Assembly: GCA_020744425.1 (NCBI GenBank)
Contig: JAGMUV010000003.1
Span: 3,286,001-3,350,000, forward strand
Source of the DNA: Dactylonectria macrodidyma
Lineage: Eukaryota > Ascomycota > Sordariomycetes > Hypocreales > Nectriaceae
Length of the DNA stretch: 64,000 nt
Reading direction: 5' to 3'
Shown: positions 36,601-47,822 of the stretch, piece by piece
Layout of the letters: each line of letters begins with the position of its first letter
Position numbering within the stretch: the first letter of the stretch is position 1
Position numbers and translations under genes: made by a program
The notes under the pieces: generated by a model
Databases searched by the model: none
What the model was told of the DNA's origin: nothing
Seen by the model: only the letters and a program-made list of their open reading frames with translations

Positions 36601-37725
36601 CATGGCGCCAGGACACTTCGTCGGTGCCGGGGTGGAGAAGCGTTTGGAGCACCCCTCATTGCCAACGACCTCCCTCGCGATGGGTATGGTCAGTCGAAGA
36701 ACAGGGGCCCTGGATTGGCCAGATCAGTTTGCATCTTCTCTTACCTAGACACCGCTCCGTGGGCCTAATTCTTCTCCATCCCTTCCATCACCCACGGCTC
36801 AATACGACTGGCATCACTAGCGGCAGGGGTGGCCACCGAAAGTCAAGACGACCCGACCACCCTCCCCAGGCACTCGTGCCACAGCGAAGCCGCGCGAGCG
36901 CCTGGGTCTGGCACAGGGTCCAGGCCTATGACCGCCATGTTTTCTCGTTTCTCGCCCTGCCGGCACGCCAACTTTTGACTCTGGCTGCCCATTGTAGCCG
37001 CAACAGTGCTTCGTGACCCCACTGTAGGTCCTCCATGAAGGCTAGACACCCACCAGACGCTCCAAGTCAGAACGGGCACCCTCGCACCCCACCCCCAGGG
37101 TCGGGTCTGATTCTCACTCTCCGCTGCTAGAGCTTGTATCCCGCCTAGAGCAGCCCTCTCAGACCGTGGGATCCGCCCGTTGAGACACCCCCTGCTCGTC
37201 CCGTATGACGCAGGCCACCCGTCCCAGCTGCGATAGCTCGACTGTCACCCTGGCCGAGAGGCGCGGAGGGCAGCCCTCCTCCGGTACGTACCCCTCCAGG
37301 ACGGCTCTTGCTGATTCGACACCCCATGTAACCCACGTTTGTGGTCCATGGCTCGCTCGAGGGCAGTAAATCGCCCATGCTCTTTATTACTTTGTGTCGT
37401 CAAGGCCCACTATAGATCCATGGGAAGTTGATCTCGTTCAGCCTGCTAGGCTCGATTTATCCTTCAAGCCATCGATGTGCCCCATGTTTCGCTGCTCCCT
37501 TGGACACCCCTGGGGAGCCATACTCTCTCCCACTCCATCCATGATACTTAACCCAGGCTGAGTCCTTTCGAACCTCTTCATGCTCACCATACATCAACAG
37601 ATTCTCACATTGGCTTGAAGTTCTTGAATGACGACCATCTTTAACCTTGAGAAACACCTTCTCATCTCTTAACAACCTTTTGTGTTCCTCGCCTCTTTAC
37701 ACTTTATTCCTCCATCTGTTGCAAG
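27654..37725. other. 10 kb gene desert
   Basis: No reading frame with recognisable motifs, and no tRNA or rRNA. Open frames of 60-175 codons exist on both strands but overlap one another and have biased composition. By eye, 27.7-35.3 kb is G-rich on the plus strand. From about 35.4 kb to 37.7 kb it becomes C/T-rich, which looks like a long leader for the gene starting at 37726. A (GCCAAC)-type hexamer run lies at about 35540-35570, and a 16-G tract at 34167-34182. It may host non-coding transcripts. Confidence 0.6.
34167..34182 (+). repeat. Poly-G tract (16 G)
   Basis: Sixteen consecutive guanines, flanked by GGGTTC and AAGGGG, inside the gene desert. It is able to form a G-quadruplex and prone to length error. 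Confidence 0.9.
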
Positions 37726-38829
37726 ATGATACACTCACTGTTCAGTGGGCAACCCGTTGGGTCCTTGCCAGTACCACGCCCTCACGATACTATGGTTGAT
37801 GATTTGTCGAGGCATATGGCCATGTCCCAAGCTTCAAGAAGGCTGTCGAGAGGATCGACTGGACAGCGTTCCGGTGCTGCCATGCGTGTAGTAAAGCCAA
37901 CCAGCGCCAACAACAGCCCTCGATCCTCCGGTATCATGGCCCGGAGGAAGACGCTTATGAACGACGGCAACGCCCAACGTCGCCGTCAGCAAGCCTTAGA
38001 ACAGGCCTCTTTGTTTTACGGCATTGAACAACAACAACAACAACAGCAACAACAGCCCATCAAGCGATCTTCACGACCCGTCAGCTGGCACCCTAGCACC
38101 TACGGACAACAACTGCAACCCCAACTTCAGCAACCGATTTATCCCATGTCCGCGGCCAATATGTATGCGGACCAGCAGGATATTTACACCAACTACCCTC
38201 ACCGGTCCCCAATGCTGGCGTCACACTCATGCAACACGTCGCCTTCATCCGCCTTCTCTCCGCTTTCTCTGCCGTTACAGGGCGTGGACAACATGCAATA
38301 CCTGCCCACCAACGACGCAAGCCTAGCGCATCAGAGTGCAGCCTACACACCCATGGTTGCTTCTCGTCCTGTGCAAGACGCCTATTCCACACCCGACGAC
38401 GCCAGCGCTGAGAATATGTCATACACAAACGGATGGGACTGGAACACGTTCATCATGCACGGGCTCAGTAGTACATCCCCTCCTACGCCTGAGGCATTCC
38501 CTCAGGCACAGCTCTCTCAACCCGCTGTATCCGAGGAGTCAATCCCCTACCAGGTCTTGGACGAGTCGGAAGAAGAGGGCGAGATCCTGATTGGTATGGG
38601 CCTCTATGATGCTCCCGACAAGTACGAAGAGGACCCACAACTCAACAACTATCGATCCACGGTATCTTCACTTCTCGGCTCCACCTTTCGCGGCTTTGAG
38701 CCCAAGGGCAAGGGCTTGAAGCTCGAGGAGACGTGGGAACCTCCCAAGTCGAATGAGAATGGCAGTGACGATGAAGACGAGGAGGACGAAGAGGAGGACG
38801 ACGATGACTCGGAGCAGGACTCGGAGTAA
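37726..38829 (+). CDS. Orphan disordered protein with poly-Gln and acidic C-terminus
   Basis: A single open frame of 367 codons ending TAA. The N-terminal half is basic and Ser/Arg/Gln-rich (SRRLSRGSTGQRS, MARRKTLMNDGN) with a poly-Gln run at about residues 100-109. The middle is Pro/Ser/Tyr-rich. The segment ILIGMGLYDAPDKYEEDPQ, followed by LNNYRSTVSSLLGSTFRGFEP and KGLKLEETWEPPKS, has the look of a conserved motif. The end is strongly acidic (DDEDEEDEEEDDDDSEQDSE). No known domain is recognised. The architecture would suit a nuclear scaffold or transcriptional co-factor, but that is a guess. The first ATG (37726) is taken as start; 37789 (MVDDLSRHM) is an alternative. The very long non-coding tract upstream suggests complex regulation. 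Confidence 0.7.
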   Translation: MIHSLFSGQPVGSLPVPRPHDTMVDDLSRHMAMSQASRRLSRGSTGQRSGAAMRVVKPTSANNSPRSSGIMARRKTLMNDGNAQRRRQQALEQASLFYGIEQQQQQQQQQPIKRSSRPVSWHPSTYGQQLQPQLQQPIYPMSAANMYADQQDIYTNYPHRSPMLASHSCNTSPSSAFSPLSLPLQGVDNMQYLPTNDASLAHQSAAYTPMVASRPVQDAYSTPDDASAENMSYTNGWDWNTFIMHGLSSTSPPTPEAFPQAQLSQPAVSEESIPYQVLDESEEEGEILIGMGLYDAPDKYEEDPQLNNYRSTVSSLLGSTFRGFEPKGKGLKLEETWEPPKSNENGSDDEDEEDEEEDDDDSEQDSE

Positions 38830-40285
38830 GGGGTGACTTCGAAATGGCATTATCGCGACTGAAAGCAGGGGCGGCGTTGCGAGCGGGACTTTGCACGATT
38901 GACGACATAAGCAATGTAATCTGTACGAGACTTTGGATGGCCAGGAAAAGGCCCTTGGGAAATAGAGGACATGACGAGCCTGGGGATTTGTGAAAGTACT
39001 ACGGCGCAGGGGAAGGGAACAACTTGGGATTTACTAGGTCGGACCGGGACTGGGATGGGATCAGGCATCAACGTTGGGCTTAGAATAAGGGAATAGGACC
39101 CGACGAAAAAGGATACCCAGGATGGCACAAAGCGAAGTAAGGCAGGCAGGCCCATTAGCGGTGCCGTTGCTTCGAAATGAGACGAAGTCAAAATTACGTG
39201 TTAGTTCCTTTATAAGTTGGACAGGTGATGGACAGTGCCATATTACTTAGCTGCTGGGAGCTGGACAAGAGTTTGGGATTCTGGCTGAGATTTTGGCAAA
39301 GATTCTGGTTGTGGCACTGGCTGTCTGTGAGTAGCTAGGTCCTAGGATTGTCACTCCATGTCTGTGTCTCCTTCAGCGCCATGGGGCACTTGGGGGTGAA
39401 AAAAGAAGGGAACCAACTCGCAAGCGAGAGACGAAGAGCCGCGTTGTAATCCCTGTCAGACATGTGGTTCCTGGAGGCCCGTGCTTCGGTCCGGCGACAG
39501 GGGAGGAGGCCTGAGGCCAGGTCATTGGGTGCAGGGGTCTGGGACCAAGAAGCCCCCGCCCGTTCTCCCCAGCCCTGTGCATTGTGCTCAGTCTCCAGAT
39601 GGTTAGAGTGGTTAGAATGGTTAAGGTGGGTTTAGGAGCGGCCCTGGGCCCACTTTTGGCCTGCGCGTCCCCTGCGGCGGGTGCCCCGACAACCTATTTT
39701 CATTTTCTTTGCCTTCCTAGCTCTGCAGAACCCCGCAGCAGATGAGGGTTACGTCATTCTGTGGCACAGCCGTGGCGCTTTCTCCCCATCCCTGGTGTCG
39801 CCAGTGCGCAAGTCGACTGTGGCTGGGTGCACGGTTTCTTTGGCTGTTCGCACACAGTGTAAAATCATTCCACCTGCTTGCCTGAGGCTGATTTTTTTTT
39901 TTTAAAAACTGCTAGGTGCTGCTGCTGGCCGAGGTCGTTGGCGGATAGTCAATTGACCGCTCTGCTCTGTAAACAGGGTGTGCTACCTCTCTCCAATTTA
40001 ATCACGAGAATACTTTCGCCATGAGGAGGAGCATGGCATTTTGAAGTCGAATCGTTGTGCCTTAAATGTGCGTGTTGATTTGCTGACGAGCTGGTTCCAT
40101 CTCGCACCCTCAGTTGAGAGTGGTCGGCCCGCGCGGTTGTGGAAAATTTCTTGCCATGTCCAATACAATGGATATGCCGCCGACGCATTCACTCCTATCC
40201 CAGCCGGCACAGCCATAAACATATATAATTCTATCCGTTTGACTCTGTCCTACTTGTGCAATCAATTGAACGGTAAGACCTCTCA
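38830..40285. other. Intergenic region before Las1
   Basis: 1.5 kb holding the 3' end of the orphan gene and the promoter of Las1. It contains a GGTTAGARTGGTTAR direct repeat near 39600-39635 and a poly-T/A run at 39891-39907. No gene is seen. Confidence 0.5.
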
Positions 40286-41343
40286 ATGGTGCACTATGTC
40301 TTCACGCCGTGGCGCGACCGCCTGGAACTCTTACTTGTCCGTCGACAATTCTACACCTCATTCCAGGGCATCACTTCCACTGGAGACAACAAGGAGCTGG
40401 GGCGCCAACACCCGAGTGGCATCTTGGAACCGAGTGGCACCTCAGAACAAAATGGACTTGGCAGTGAAAAGGAGTCACGGCAGGAACAGCATCAGGCGGT
40501 CGCTCGAGTAAGCATGTGGATGCAGCGCGGCAACTGTCCGCACATGATTGAATCAACTGCGCTGCTCATGGCAGCAACGCTGAATGACCAAGACGCGGCA
40601 TCATCAGAGAATGCGGCATCGTCGGCATATGCTACCCGGGCGGCGTACTCTGCTGCATTTAGTCGGTAAGATCTGTTCCATTGCAATCCTGCGTACTTGA
40701 CCTCCGTTCAAGCGGATTTACACAGGATTCACACGCAGTTGCTGATCACGCTTCTTCCAGTTTCGTAACCGGCTTGCTGGATGGGCACCAGGACAAGCAA
40801 CGAAAGCAGAGCATGTACTCCATTGCCAAGACGATAGGTCTGCCAGCTACCTTTGTTGAGCTGCGACACCAGAGCACGCACGAACAGCTGCCATCGCTGG
40901 CTAAGCTACGGTCAGCGGCCAAAAAGGCGCTGCTGTGGATATGGGACTACTACTGGAAACACCTCGGAGATGACGCCGCGGATCCGTGTACAGAAACGGT
41001 GCTCAAGTACTTGCGCCAGGACGATGAGTCACGGGCGCGACAGGTTATCAATGAGATGGAGCGCTGGCCCAGGGAGAGGGTGTTTGGGACGATTGCCGAG
41101 GTGCGGAACAGTCTCCCAGGAAACAAAGCCTTTCTCAAGTGCCAGGAGCTATCTCAACTACTGAAGGAGGTGGAATCACGGCAGAAAAAAGAAGCAGATT
41201 CGATGACAGATATACAAAAGGACACTGCAATGGACTGCACGGATTCATCGCGAGAGACCGAGGACCCTGAGCCGGCGCAGGAGGACCTTGGATGGTCGCG
41301 GTTCGAAGGTGTGTGGAAGGCGAAGCCTATTGGCACTGTTTAA
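40286..41343 (+). CDS. las1: Las1-like pre-rRNA endonuclease (ITS2 processing)
   Basis: Las1 is the HEPN endonuclease that cuts ITS2 in pre-60S particles, working with the kinase Grc3. Exons are 40286-40665 and 40761-41343 (320 aa). The 95-nt intron has GTAAGA and TTCCAG, and the join restores [28 protein letters not shown]. The N-terminus [20 protein letters not shown] is the family opening. The catalytic HEPN motif RX4H is seen as [24 protein letters not shown] follows within the helical domain. The C-terminal tail [16 protein letters not shown] fits the short segment through which Las1 binds Grc3. A Gln/Glu-rich insert (residues 30-70) is variable linker. The gene is complete and its start is well supported. 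Confidence 0.93.
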
Positions 41344-41734
41344 AGGGAAAAGCTACACAGAGAGATAACCTGGAGTTCTTGATACCCATGACGGAATCCC
41401 AAGCTCAAACATATCTGATGGATACATCATTATGATCCAACATCTCCAGCTTGGTATCCAATTCTTGGTCGGCCTCTCGGACTCGGGCCAGCTTGCGGAG
41501 GCATCACGTGCTGCGACTGTGATGATGCGGACTTATGCTCGATGGGTTGCCCGCCTTTCTCGACATTACAAATCCTCCCATCCCATTCGGCATCTATGTA
41601 TAGACTCGCGACCCACCGGCCTTTTCTCAGATCGAAACTTGGATATATTTCCGCTGCGGTTTGTCGTCGCCTCTAGAAATCGAAAAGATAACATTTGCTG
41701 AACCGTTGAGGTCTAGACCGTCGCATCCAGAGCC
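41344..41734. other. Short intergenic region between Las1 and glyoxalase II
   Basis: 391 bp between tandem genes, holding the Las1 3' end and the glyoxalase promoter. No gene is seen. Confidence 0.5.
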
Positions 41735-42978
41735 ATGCATATCCAATCGATTCCCATGTGTATGAGGCATTCCCTGGGCTCTCTTCCGGGAGGAGGGGGG
41801 CGTTGCGACGTTGAAATAGGACTGACTCTCTGAGTAGGGGAGGGCAGCCACGACAACTATGCCTACCTGGTCGTCGATGACAAATCTAAGGATGCCGTGA
41901 TCATTGACCCGGCGAATCCTCCTGAGTATGACATATACACGATTTCCATCACGGATGACACTCGCTGATTGCGAGCGGATAGGGTTGCGCCTGTTCTCAA
42001 GGAAGCCATCAAAGCAGGCAAGATCAATCTGACAGCCATTGTCAACACTCATCAGTGAGCCTATATTCAACGAATGTATTGCTGGCTGTGCACTAACCCA
42101 CATCTTAGCCACTGGGATCACGCAGGTGGTAATAAGAAGCTGGTACGCCCCGGAGATGACTGATTCAGCCCATGGAGACCGCTGACGGCCGAACTAGCTG
42201 GAGGAACTGGGCATCTCCCAGTTGGAGATTATCGGCGGTAAGGACTGTGCCGGCGTTACCACGACGCCGCAACATGGGGAGACATTCAAGCTTGGCAGCA
42301 TTACGGTCAAGGGCGTGCACACTCCTTGCCACACTCAGGATAGTATCTGCTTCTTCTTCGAGGATGGCAACGACAAGGCTGTTTTTACTGGCGATACCCT
42401 CTTCATCGGTGGTACGTAACCCAAAGCTCAAAGACTAGCGATTGAGACTGAGGTCTTTTGCTGACAATCTCCTTAGGATGTGGAAGATTCTTTGAGGGGT
42501 CGGCTGCAGAGATGCACGAGGCTTTGAACAAGCGTCTTGCAAGCCTGCCTGACGACACTGTTGTCTACGTAAGTATCATACTGGGAGATGCAGATTTGAT
42601 AAATTCCTGACACGCGTGCAGCCGGGCCATGAGTACACAAAGTCCAATGTCAAGTTTGGCATTTCGGTGTTGCAGAGTGGCCCTGTGCAGAAGCTGCACT
42701 CATATGCCGACAACAACAAGGTGACGACAGGGAAGTTCACCATTGGAGATGAGAAGGTATGGCATGGCGTACCAGCGTGCGTTCAGGCAAAAGCTGACTA
42801 GTGTGTAGCTTCACAACGTTTTCATGCGAGTTGAGGTGAGCCATATAAAGCACAGGGTTCTAGCGACTTGTCATGTTGACATCCTGGATAGGATCCGGAG
42901 ATCCAAAAGGCCACAGGTGAGACTGAGCCTGTCTCGGTCATGGCCAAGTTGAGGGAAATGAAGAACAACTTCAAGTGA
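41735..42978 (+). CDS. glo2: Hydroxyacylglutathione hydrolase (glyoxalase II)
   Basis: Hydrolyses S-lactoylglutathione to lactate and glutathione, the second step of methylglyoxal detoxification. Nine exons: 41735-41759, 41838-41925, 41983-42054, 42109-42142, 42198-42411, 42477-42568, 42622-42756, 42809-42835, 42892-42978 (257 aa). Every junction is in frame with GT..AG, and two exons are under 35 nt. Metallo-beta-lactamase zinc ligands are visible: NTHHHWDHAGG (THxHxDH), [29 protein letters not shown] (metal-bridging Asp) and [10 protein letters not shown]. The short first exon encodes MHIQSIPM and a split Trp codon, leading into [19 protein letters not shown]. Length matches cytosolic fungal and animal enzymes, and no mitochondrial presequence is seen. 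Intron density is much higher than in its neighbours. Confidence 0.95.
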
Positions 42979-43925
42979 GTAAGTATCTTCTCGATGACCA
43001 ACATAAACCCTTGCTCCCAGGATGCCGTTGACCGCAAAGATAGGCTTCCTGAGTCTAAGATGTAGACTTCCTGGTCTCGGCCTGCATGTGATGGCCTACA
43101 ATGTACGACCGCTATTGGCATCATGCCAGGTTATCGAGGTGGCGTGGCTCACTAGACATTGAGCAGGATCTTGTCTACGAGGACCGCCCAGGCTAGTCTT
43201 TTACGAGAATAAAAAGTGTCAAATCTAAATGTGCATTTCGACTATTTCTCCATGGATCGCGAGGCACCAGTCATGAGAGACTGGCATCGTTTGCTACCCG
43301 CTGGAACCATGCCTTCTAGGCATGGCTTATTTCAATCTTGCTTCACTGTCCACACTTGCTCGCTGTAGTAAAATCCAAGGCGGCAAGCTCTAGCATAATT
43401 AGAAGCGATTTGGCCTTGGTAGGCTCGAGTCAATTGGCGGCGAAAGAGCCTCGAAAAACTGGCGGAGTTTACTCGAGGCGTTATGGCATCACTGTGGTAT
43501 CGTTGAAATCGACACAAACCTTGAGGGCACATCGCGGTCAATCATATCCCTGGGGGGGGGGGGGGGGGGAGCGCGAATGGCAATTATTCTGGGTTTCGGC
43601 CAGGTTGGCGGAGGATGTTTGAAGGACTTGGTTCGCAGAATGGCGGGAAATTTTTATAGCGAGCTTGCCGTGGAGTTGGCCCATACAGTTTTAATAACAG
43701 CGCGCACGGCTGTTGACACTGTCATATCGCGTTGGTTGTACGCGGCCAAGTACAATTGGCGTTAATGACCAACCAAACCGAGAAGCTGGTGACATCAACC
43801 ACCGTGAATTCTCAAAGGACCAAACTCCAGTCTCTTTAACTATCGAAAATTCGAGCATCACCACTTATGGTACGCCGCAGACCGTCCAGCTTATGTTCAC
43901 ACCAGGCTTTCTTCTCTAACACATC
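42979..43925. other. Intergenic region with an 18-G tract
   Basis: 947 bp between glo2 and the EF-hand-like gene with no recognisable gene. It includes a run of 18 guanines at 43552-43569. The part next to the downstream start codon presumably holds its promoter and leader. Confidence 0.5.
43552..43569 (+). repeat. Poly-G tract (18 G)
   Basis: Eighteen consecutive guanines about 360 bp upstream of the EF-hand-like start codon. The length is likely unstable. Confidence 0.9.
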
Positions 43926-44597
43926 ATGCCGCAGCCTCCAAAGTGCAAGGTCACCAGCAGCGGCGGCGCGACCACCAGCGCCCCCAAGGCGCGCCAATCC
44001 AAGCTCGCAAAAGAGCACAATGTCACTCCCCAGGAAGAGGGCGAGATCCGCGAGGCTTTTAGTCTCTTTGCTGAGCCCATGGACGGCGAGAAGCTGGGCG
44101 TTTTACCCATCAACGACGTCAAGTCTGCCCTAGTGTACGTTTTCCCTTGCTCGTTCTCTTTAACCCAGCGTTGGATTGGACGGACTTTTTATCGCTGACC
44201 TATGTATGTGCTTGCGCGCTGCAGAGCCCTCGGCGTCCCAGCATCCTCTACTGCCGAGCTCAACGAGTTCATCTCGATCCTCGATCCGGAATCCGACGGC
44301 TACGCGACCTTCGAGCCCTTCTTCGCCATCTGCGCGCTCAAGTTCCACACGCGCGAACACGACTCAGATGCGCACCGGGCCGAGCTCGATGAGGCCTTCC
44401 GGCTCTTCACCAATGGCCAGGCCGGCCCAATTACCCTCGCGCACCTGCGCCGCGTCGCCGCCGTGCTCAAGGAGGATGTCGACGAGGAGCTGCTCAAGGA
44501 CATGATTCTCGAGGCCAACGGCGGCGCCGGCGTGGCGAGGGGCGTGGGTGCCGACGAGTTTGATGGCGTCATGAAGAGTGCCGGTGTATGGAGGTGA
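43926..44597 (+). CDS. Calmodulin-like protein with degenerate EF-hands
   Basis: Exons are 43926-44134 and 44225-44597 (193 aa). The intron (GTACGT...CTGCAG) joins DVKSALV-ALGVPASSTAEL. The helix-loop-helix pattern of the calmodulin/centrin superfamily is clear: EEGEIREAFSLFAEP, ELNEFISILDPESDGYATFEPF, ELDEAFRLFTNGQAGPITLAHLRRV and ELLKDMILEANGG. The start is a basic, Ser-rich extension (MPQPPKCKVTSSGG). None of the loops keeps the full DxDxDG pattern; only DPESDGYATFE comes close. Calcium binding is therefore doubtful, and a structural or adaptor role is more likely. It ends GVWR. I cannot place it in a named subfamily. Confidence 0.85.
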
Positions 44598-45346
44598 ATG
44601 GATTGGTCGAGGCAAACGACCGCTTTCTCGTCTTCCACGAAACACCCGGGATGGCCAGGATAGGAGTTGGACAAGCAATTGTCGACATGTCCCGCCTGTC
44701 CGGGGAGATGAAGGATCGTTACCAGGATTGACCCAGAGTCTACAAGTTCTGCTCCTGCTGAAGACGAAACAAAAGGACCTTGAGCACGACGTCTGATGAC
44801 CGGCTTGGCAGAAACCTTTCTCTGACGGAGCTCGCTGCGTCATCACACTACACACCGCAGCTTAACACCGGCTCTTAGAATACGATACTCTCGGAATGCC
44901 CAAGGTATGTTCTCGGGCGGCAGGGGGGGACTCGAGGCTCTAATTAATGGGCCCTTGCAGGGAGTAGCAAATACGGAGAGTTGTAGGGGTCAAAGCCGAA
45001 TGGTTCGCGTGCCAACATGAGACGATGACCCGACAGGGGCCGCCTGTTCTTGGAACGACGTCAAGCACGCGGCCTGGCGAGGACTTGCCAAGGGGAGGAA
45101 CGCAAAAGTGTTGAGAAACCGCCGCTGGCGTGATTCCTGGCATGGTGCAAGTTGAGGCGCCGGGAGAATCTCTAACTCGACTATAGTATGTAATGGTCCT
45201 GACCATTTTATGATAATTCCACCTATTCTGAAACGCCATGGAAGATGCAATTTCCCCCGCCCAACCACGGGATGTATGTGATATTACCGACCTTGGAGAT
45301 ATCTCCCGTGCAACTAATTCAAACGAGATTTCATGACTTTCGTGAT
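44598..45346. other. Convergent intergenic region
   Basis: 749 bp between the 3' ends of the EF-hand-like and eIF4E genes. No gene is seen. Confidence 0.5.
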
Positions 45347-46221
45347 TCATTGAGGGGACAGCACCGTCACCTCGGGCTTGTCAGCGGCGTCATCGGCTGC
45401 GTCGTTCTTCTGGGCTGCCACGGATCCCTCCTCGGCGCGCTTCTGGGAGTCGATGACGGCCTGGAGTCCGGCGGGGGCTTTGAAACCGGCATGATCGGAG
45501 TGCTTCTTGTAAAAGTAGCTGTCCGGCTTGGGGCGCAGCTCGACCGGGAGGTCCTTGAGGATACAGGCCAAGATGGCATCGATCGAGTTCTGCTTGGAGG
45601 CGTCGCGGTGCCAGATGGAGATGAGATGGGAGTTGAAGCGGACGGACAGGCCGACGCCGCAGAGCTGGTCCTCTATAATGGGAAATGCCTGTTAGTATCG
45701 GATGGTTGTGGAGACATGGAATAGGGGGCGGAGGCAAAGCTTTGCGTACCATCGTCAAGGACACTCTGGAGAGTCTCGCCGATGGCCAAGAGCTGGACAC
45801 GGTTCCAGACATCCGGGCCAATGCTCTTGGGGACGCGGAAGGTCCAGCTTCCTCCGAGGATGTTGCGACGGTCCTCCCAGATGGGGCGGAAGCCAGCTTT
45901 GAAGAGGTAGATGGACTCGCGCATCTTGATGTTGTCGACGGGGGTATTGTTGTTGTAGCGCCAAAAGTCCTGGACCGACTCGATCTGCTCGCCTAGCTGC
46001 TCGAGCTGGGCGGTGTACTCGCCCTCGCCCTCGCCCTGTGGCTGCTGCTCCTTGGCGGGGCGGTCGAAGTAGACGTTCCAGTAGTGCTGGGTGGGCAGAG
46101 GCCTCATCGTCTTGAGGAAGTTGCGCTTCGCATCGTCGCGCTGTTCGGCGGGCGAGTTGGCGTCGGACGACTGGCCGAGGCTGGAGAGGCCACGGGTGAA
46201 GAGCTGCGGGCGGGTAGACAT
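45347..46221 (-). CDS. eIF4E-family cap-binding protein, class II (4EHP/eIF4E2-like)
   Basis: Binds the mRNA 5' cap. 4EHP-type members do not bind eIF4G well and usually act as translational modulators or repressors. Exons are 46221-45750 and 45672-45347 (265 aa). The 77-nt intron (GTACGC...TATAG) gives LDD-EDQLCGVGLSVRFNSHL. Family markers are HYWNVYFDRP, ESVQDFWRYNNNTP, FRPIWEDRRNILGGSW (the second cap-stacking Trp, with the cap-contacting Glu just after it) and LISIWHRDASKQ. At the position of the first cap-stacking Trp the sequence has Tyr (EGEYTAQLEQL), as in 4EHP. That is why class II is chosen over canonical eIF4E. The C-terminal tail is longer than usual, Ala/Asp-rich and disordered. 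Confidence 0.9.
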
Positions 46222-47822
46222 GGCGGGCGGGTTTATGGTAGCGGGTAATGAAACGGGGTGAAGTTGACGATGCGAGCAAACAAGGCTGAGAGGAGGGTAG
46301 GAGAGAGGAGGAGGAAGGAGAGCGAAGTTGGGGGCCGGTGACGGAAGATGTTCGATGCGGCGACGGAGACGGCAGCCGGAGGCGAGGCGGCGGAGTGGGA
46401 TGGAGGCAGGAGCTGACAGAGGGGCACGTCAGAACTAGCAGTAGGTACCCTTAATAGGTACTTAGGCGCCTGTCTCCGGAGGGTTCAGGAGGTCTAAGAC
46501 AGTGCACGGGGCGGGAGCTAACCTTCCGTCACTCCCCTGGATCGGAGCGCACCTGCCTATCAGCAACGTGGACAGGGCTGTGCCTTCCTCGCAAGCAAGC
46601 AAAGTGGTACGTGGAAGGGGCGGTCGTGGCCGGTCAGAGGTCCAATACGACTGCCCTGGGGGATGATGTGAATGGTAAGTACAGTACCTAGACTACCTTA
46701 GGCAGTCAGGCTAATCGGTGTAGGAGGCGTCATCTTGGCGAGCCAAAACTGAGTAAATCGGCTGCAGAACCTAGTTGGTCCTCAGCGCCGAAACATCGCA
46801 TTTGCCGTCGGCAGTTGGGAGCTTCTGTGCCTGAAGATTGCCTGACGATTGCCTGACGAGGCGTAAAAGCCCAGATAAAAAAGCAATGATTCATCGACGG
46901 CCATGAAATTATTGAGGCTCGTTTGTTAGTACATCACTACGACATTGGATGAGACGTGATTGTATGGCACGACATGAGACACCAATGGCAAGGGTGGCGA
47001 GGAGCCACATGCTTCGGACCAGGCAAGTGGGGGAAGAATAACACCACACAACATAAAGCATCAACTTCTTCTCTACCTTGACTAATAAATTAGGATATAA
47101 AAATCAAGTAATTTAAACTACTTAGTAAAAAATTTACCATTTCTTCGTTCAGTTTTATTCCATAGATTGGGCACCTATTACTTATTCCCCAAAAGAGTGA
47201 ATATGCTTAGTTTAGTAGAAGAGGTCAATTGGTGTGTCTCTCTCCCTCTCAGGAGGCTAAAACAGAGCGTCTATTTGAGTTGAGGTGGTGGCCATATTAC
47301 CGCCCTCATGTTGCTGATAAGGAATTTGAAGTTGAAGCTGAGACTTAGACGCTGCAATTGAATGAATCGCCGCTGAGATTTGATGCGTTTCCTCAAACTC
47401 CAAGAAAAGTAGTGGTTTGATTCCCAGCTACTCGTCGCAAGTCACCGGAATCTGACTGCTCCGTGCACACGACAAGCAAGCATGTCCTAGCGATATTGCT
47501 GCACTGCTCCTCGTTTCTGTATTCTGAGAATGGACGACTCACTCACTACCTACTACGGGAGACAGCACGTTCAGCGGTGTATCATGTGCAAAAAGCCCCG
47601 GATTGAGTGCCATGAAGTGAAAGCTGGGATTCATCATGGAGATACACATCAATTTGATACACACTCTTGTATGTAAGCCTATAAAACCTCTTTGTTCAGC
47701 AAATTCCAACCAACGACTTTCCATTCAATCCAGACATAAAACCCAGCGCTCCCAAAACACCGTGCTCCCGTTGATGCATCCTATAATCCCCCATTCTCCA
47801 CGAGGCTATTTGTCGTCACCGT
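46222..47822. other. Intergenic region between eIF4E and the kinesin, partly AT-rich
   Basis: 1.6 kb. The left part is the eIF4E promoter, with two TAGGTAC motifs (about 46442 and 46457). The stretch 47060-47220 is strongly AT-rich with short palindromes (CTAATAAATTAG), suggesting a decayed repeat. No TIRs or coding potential are found. Confidence 0.5.

Noticed and set aside
47060..47220. A possible second MITE in an AT-rich patch
   Set aside because: Only short palindromes are present; no paired inverted ends or target duplication could be found.
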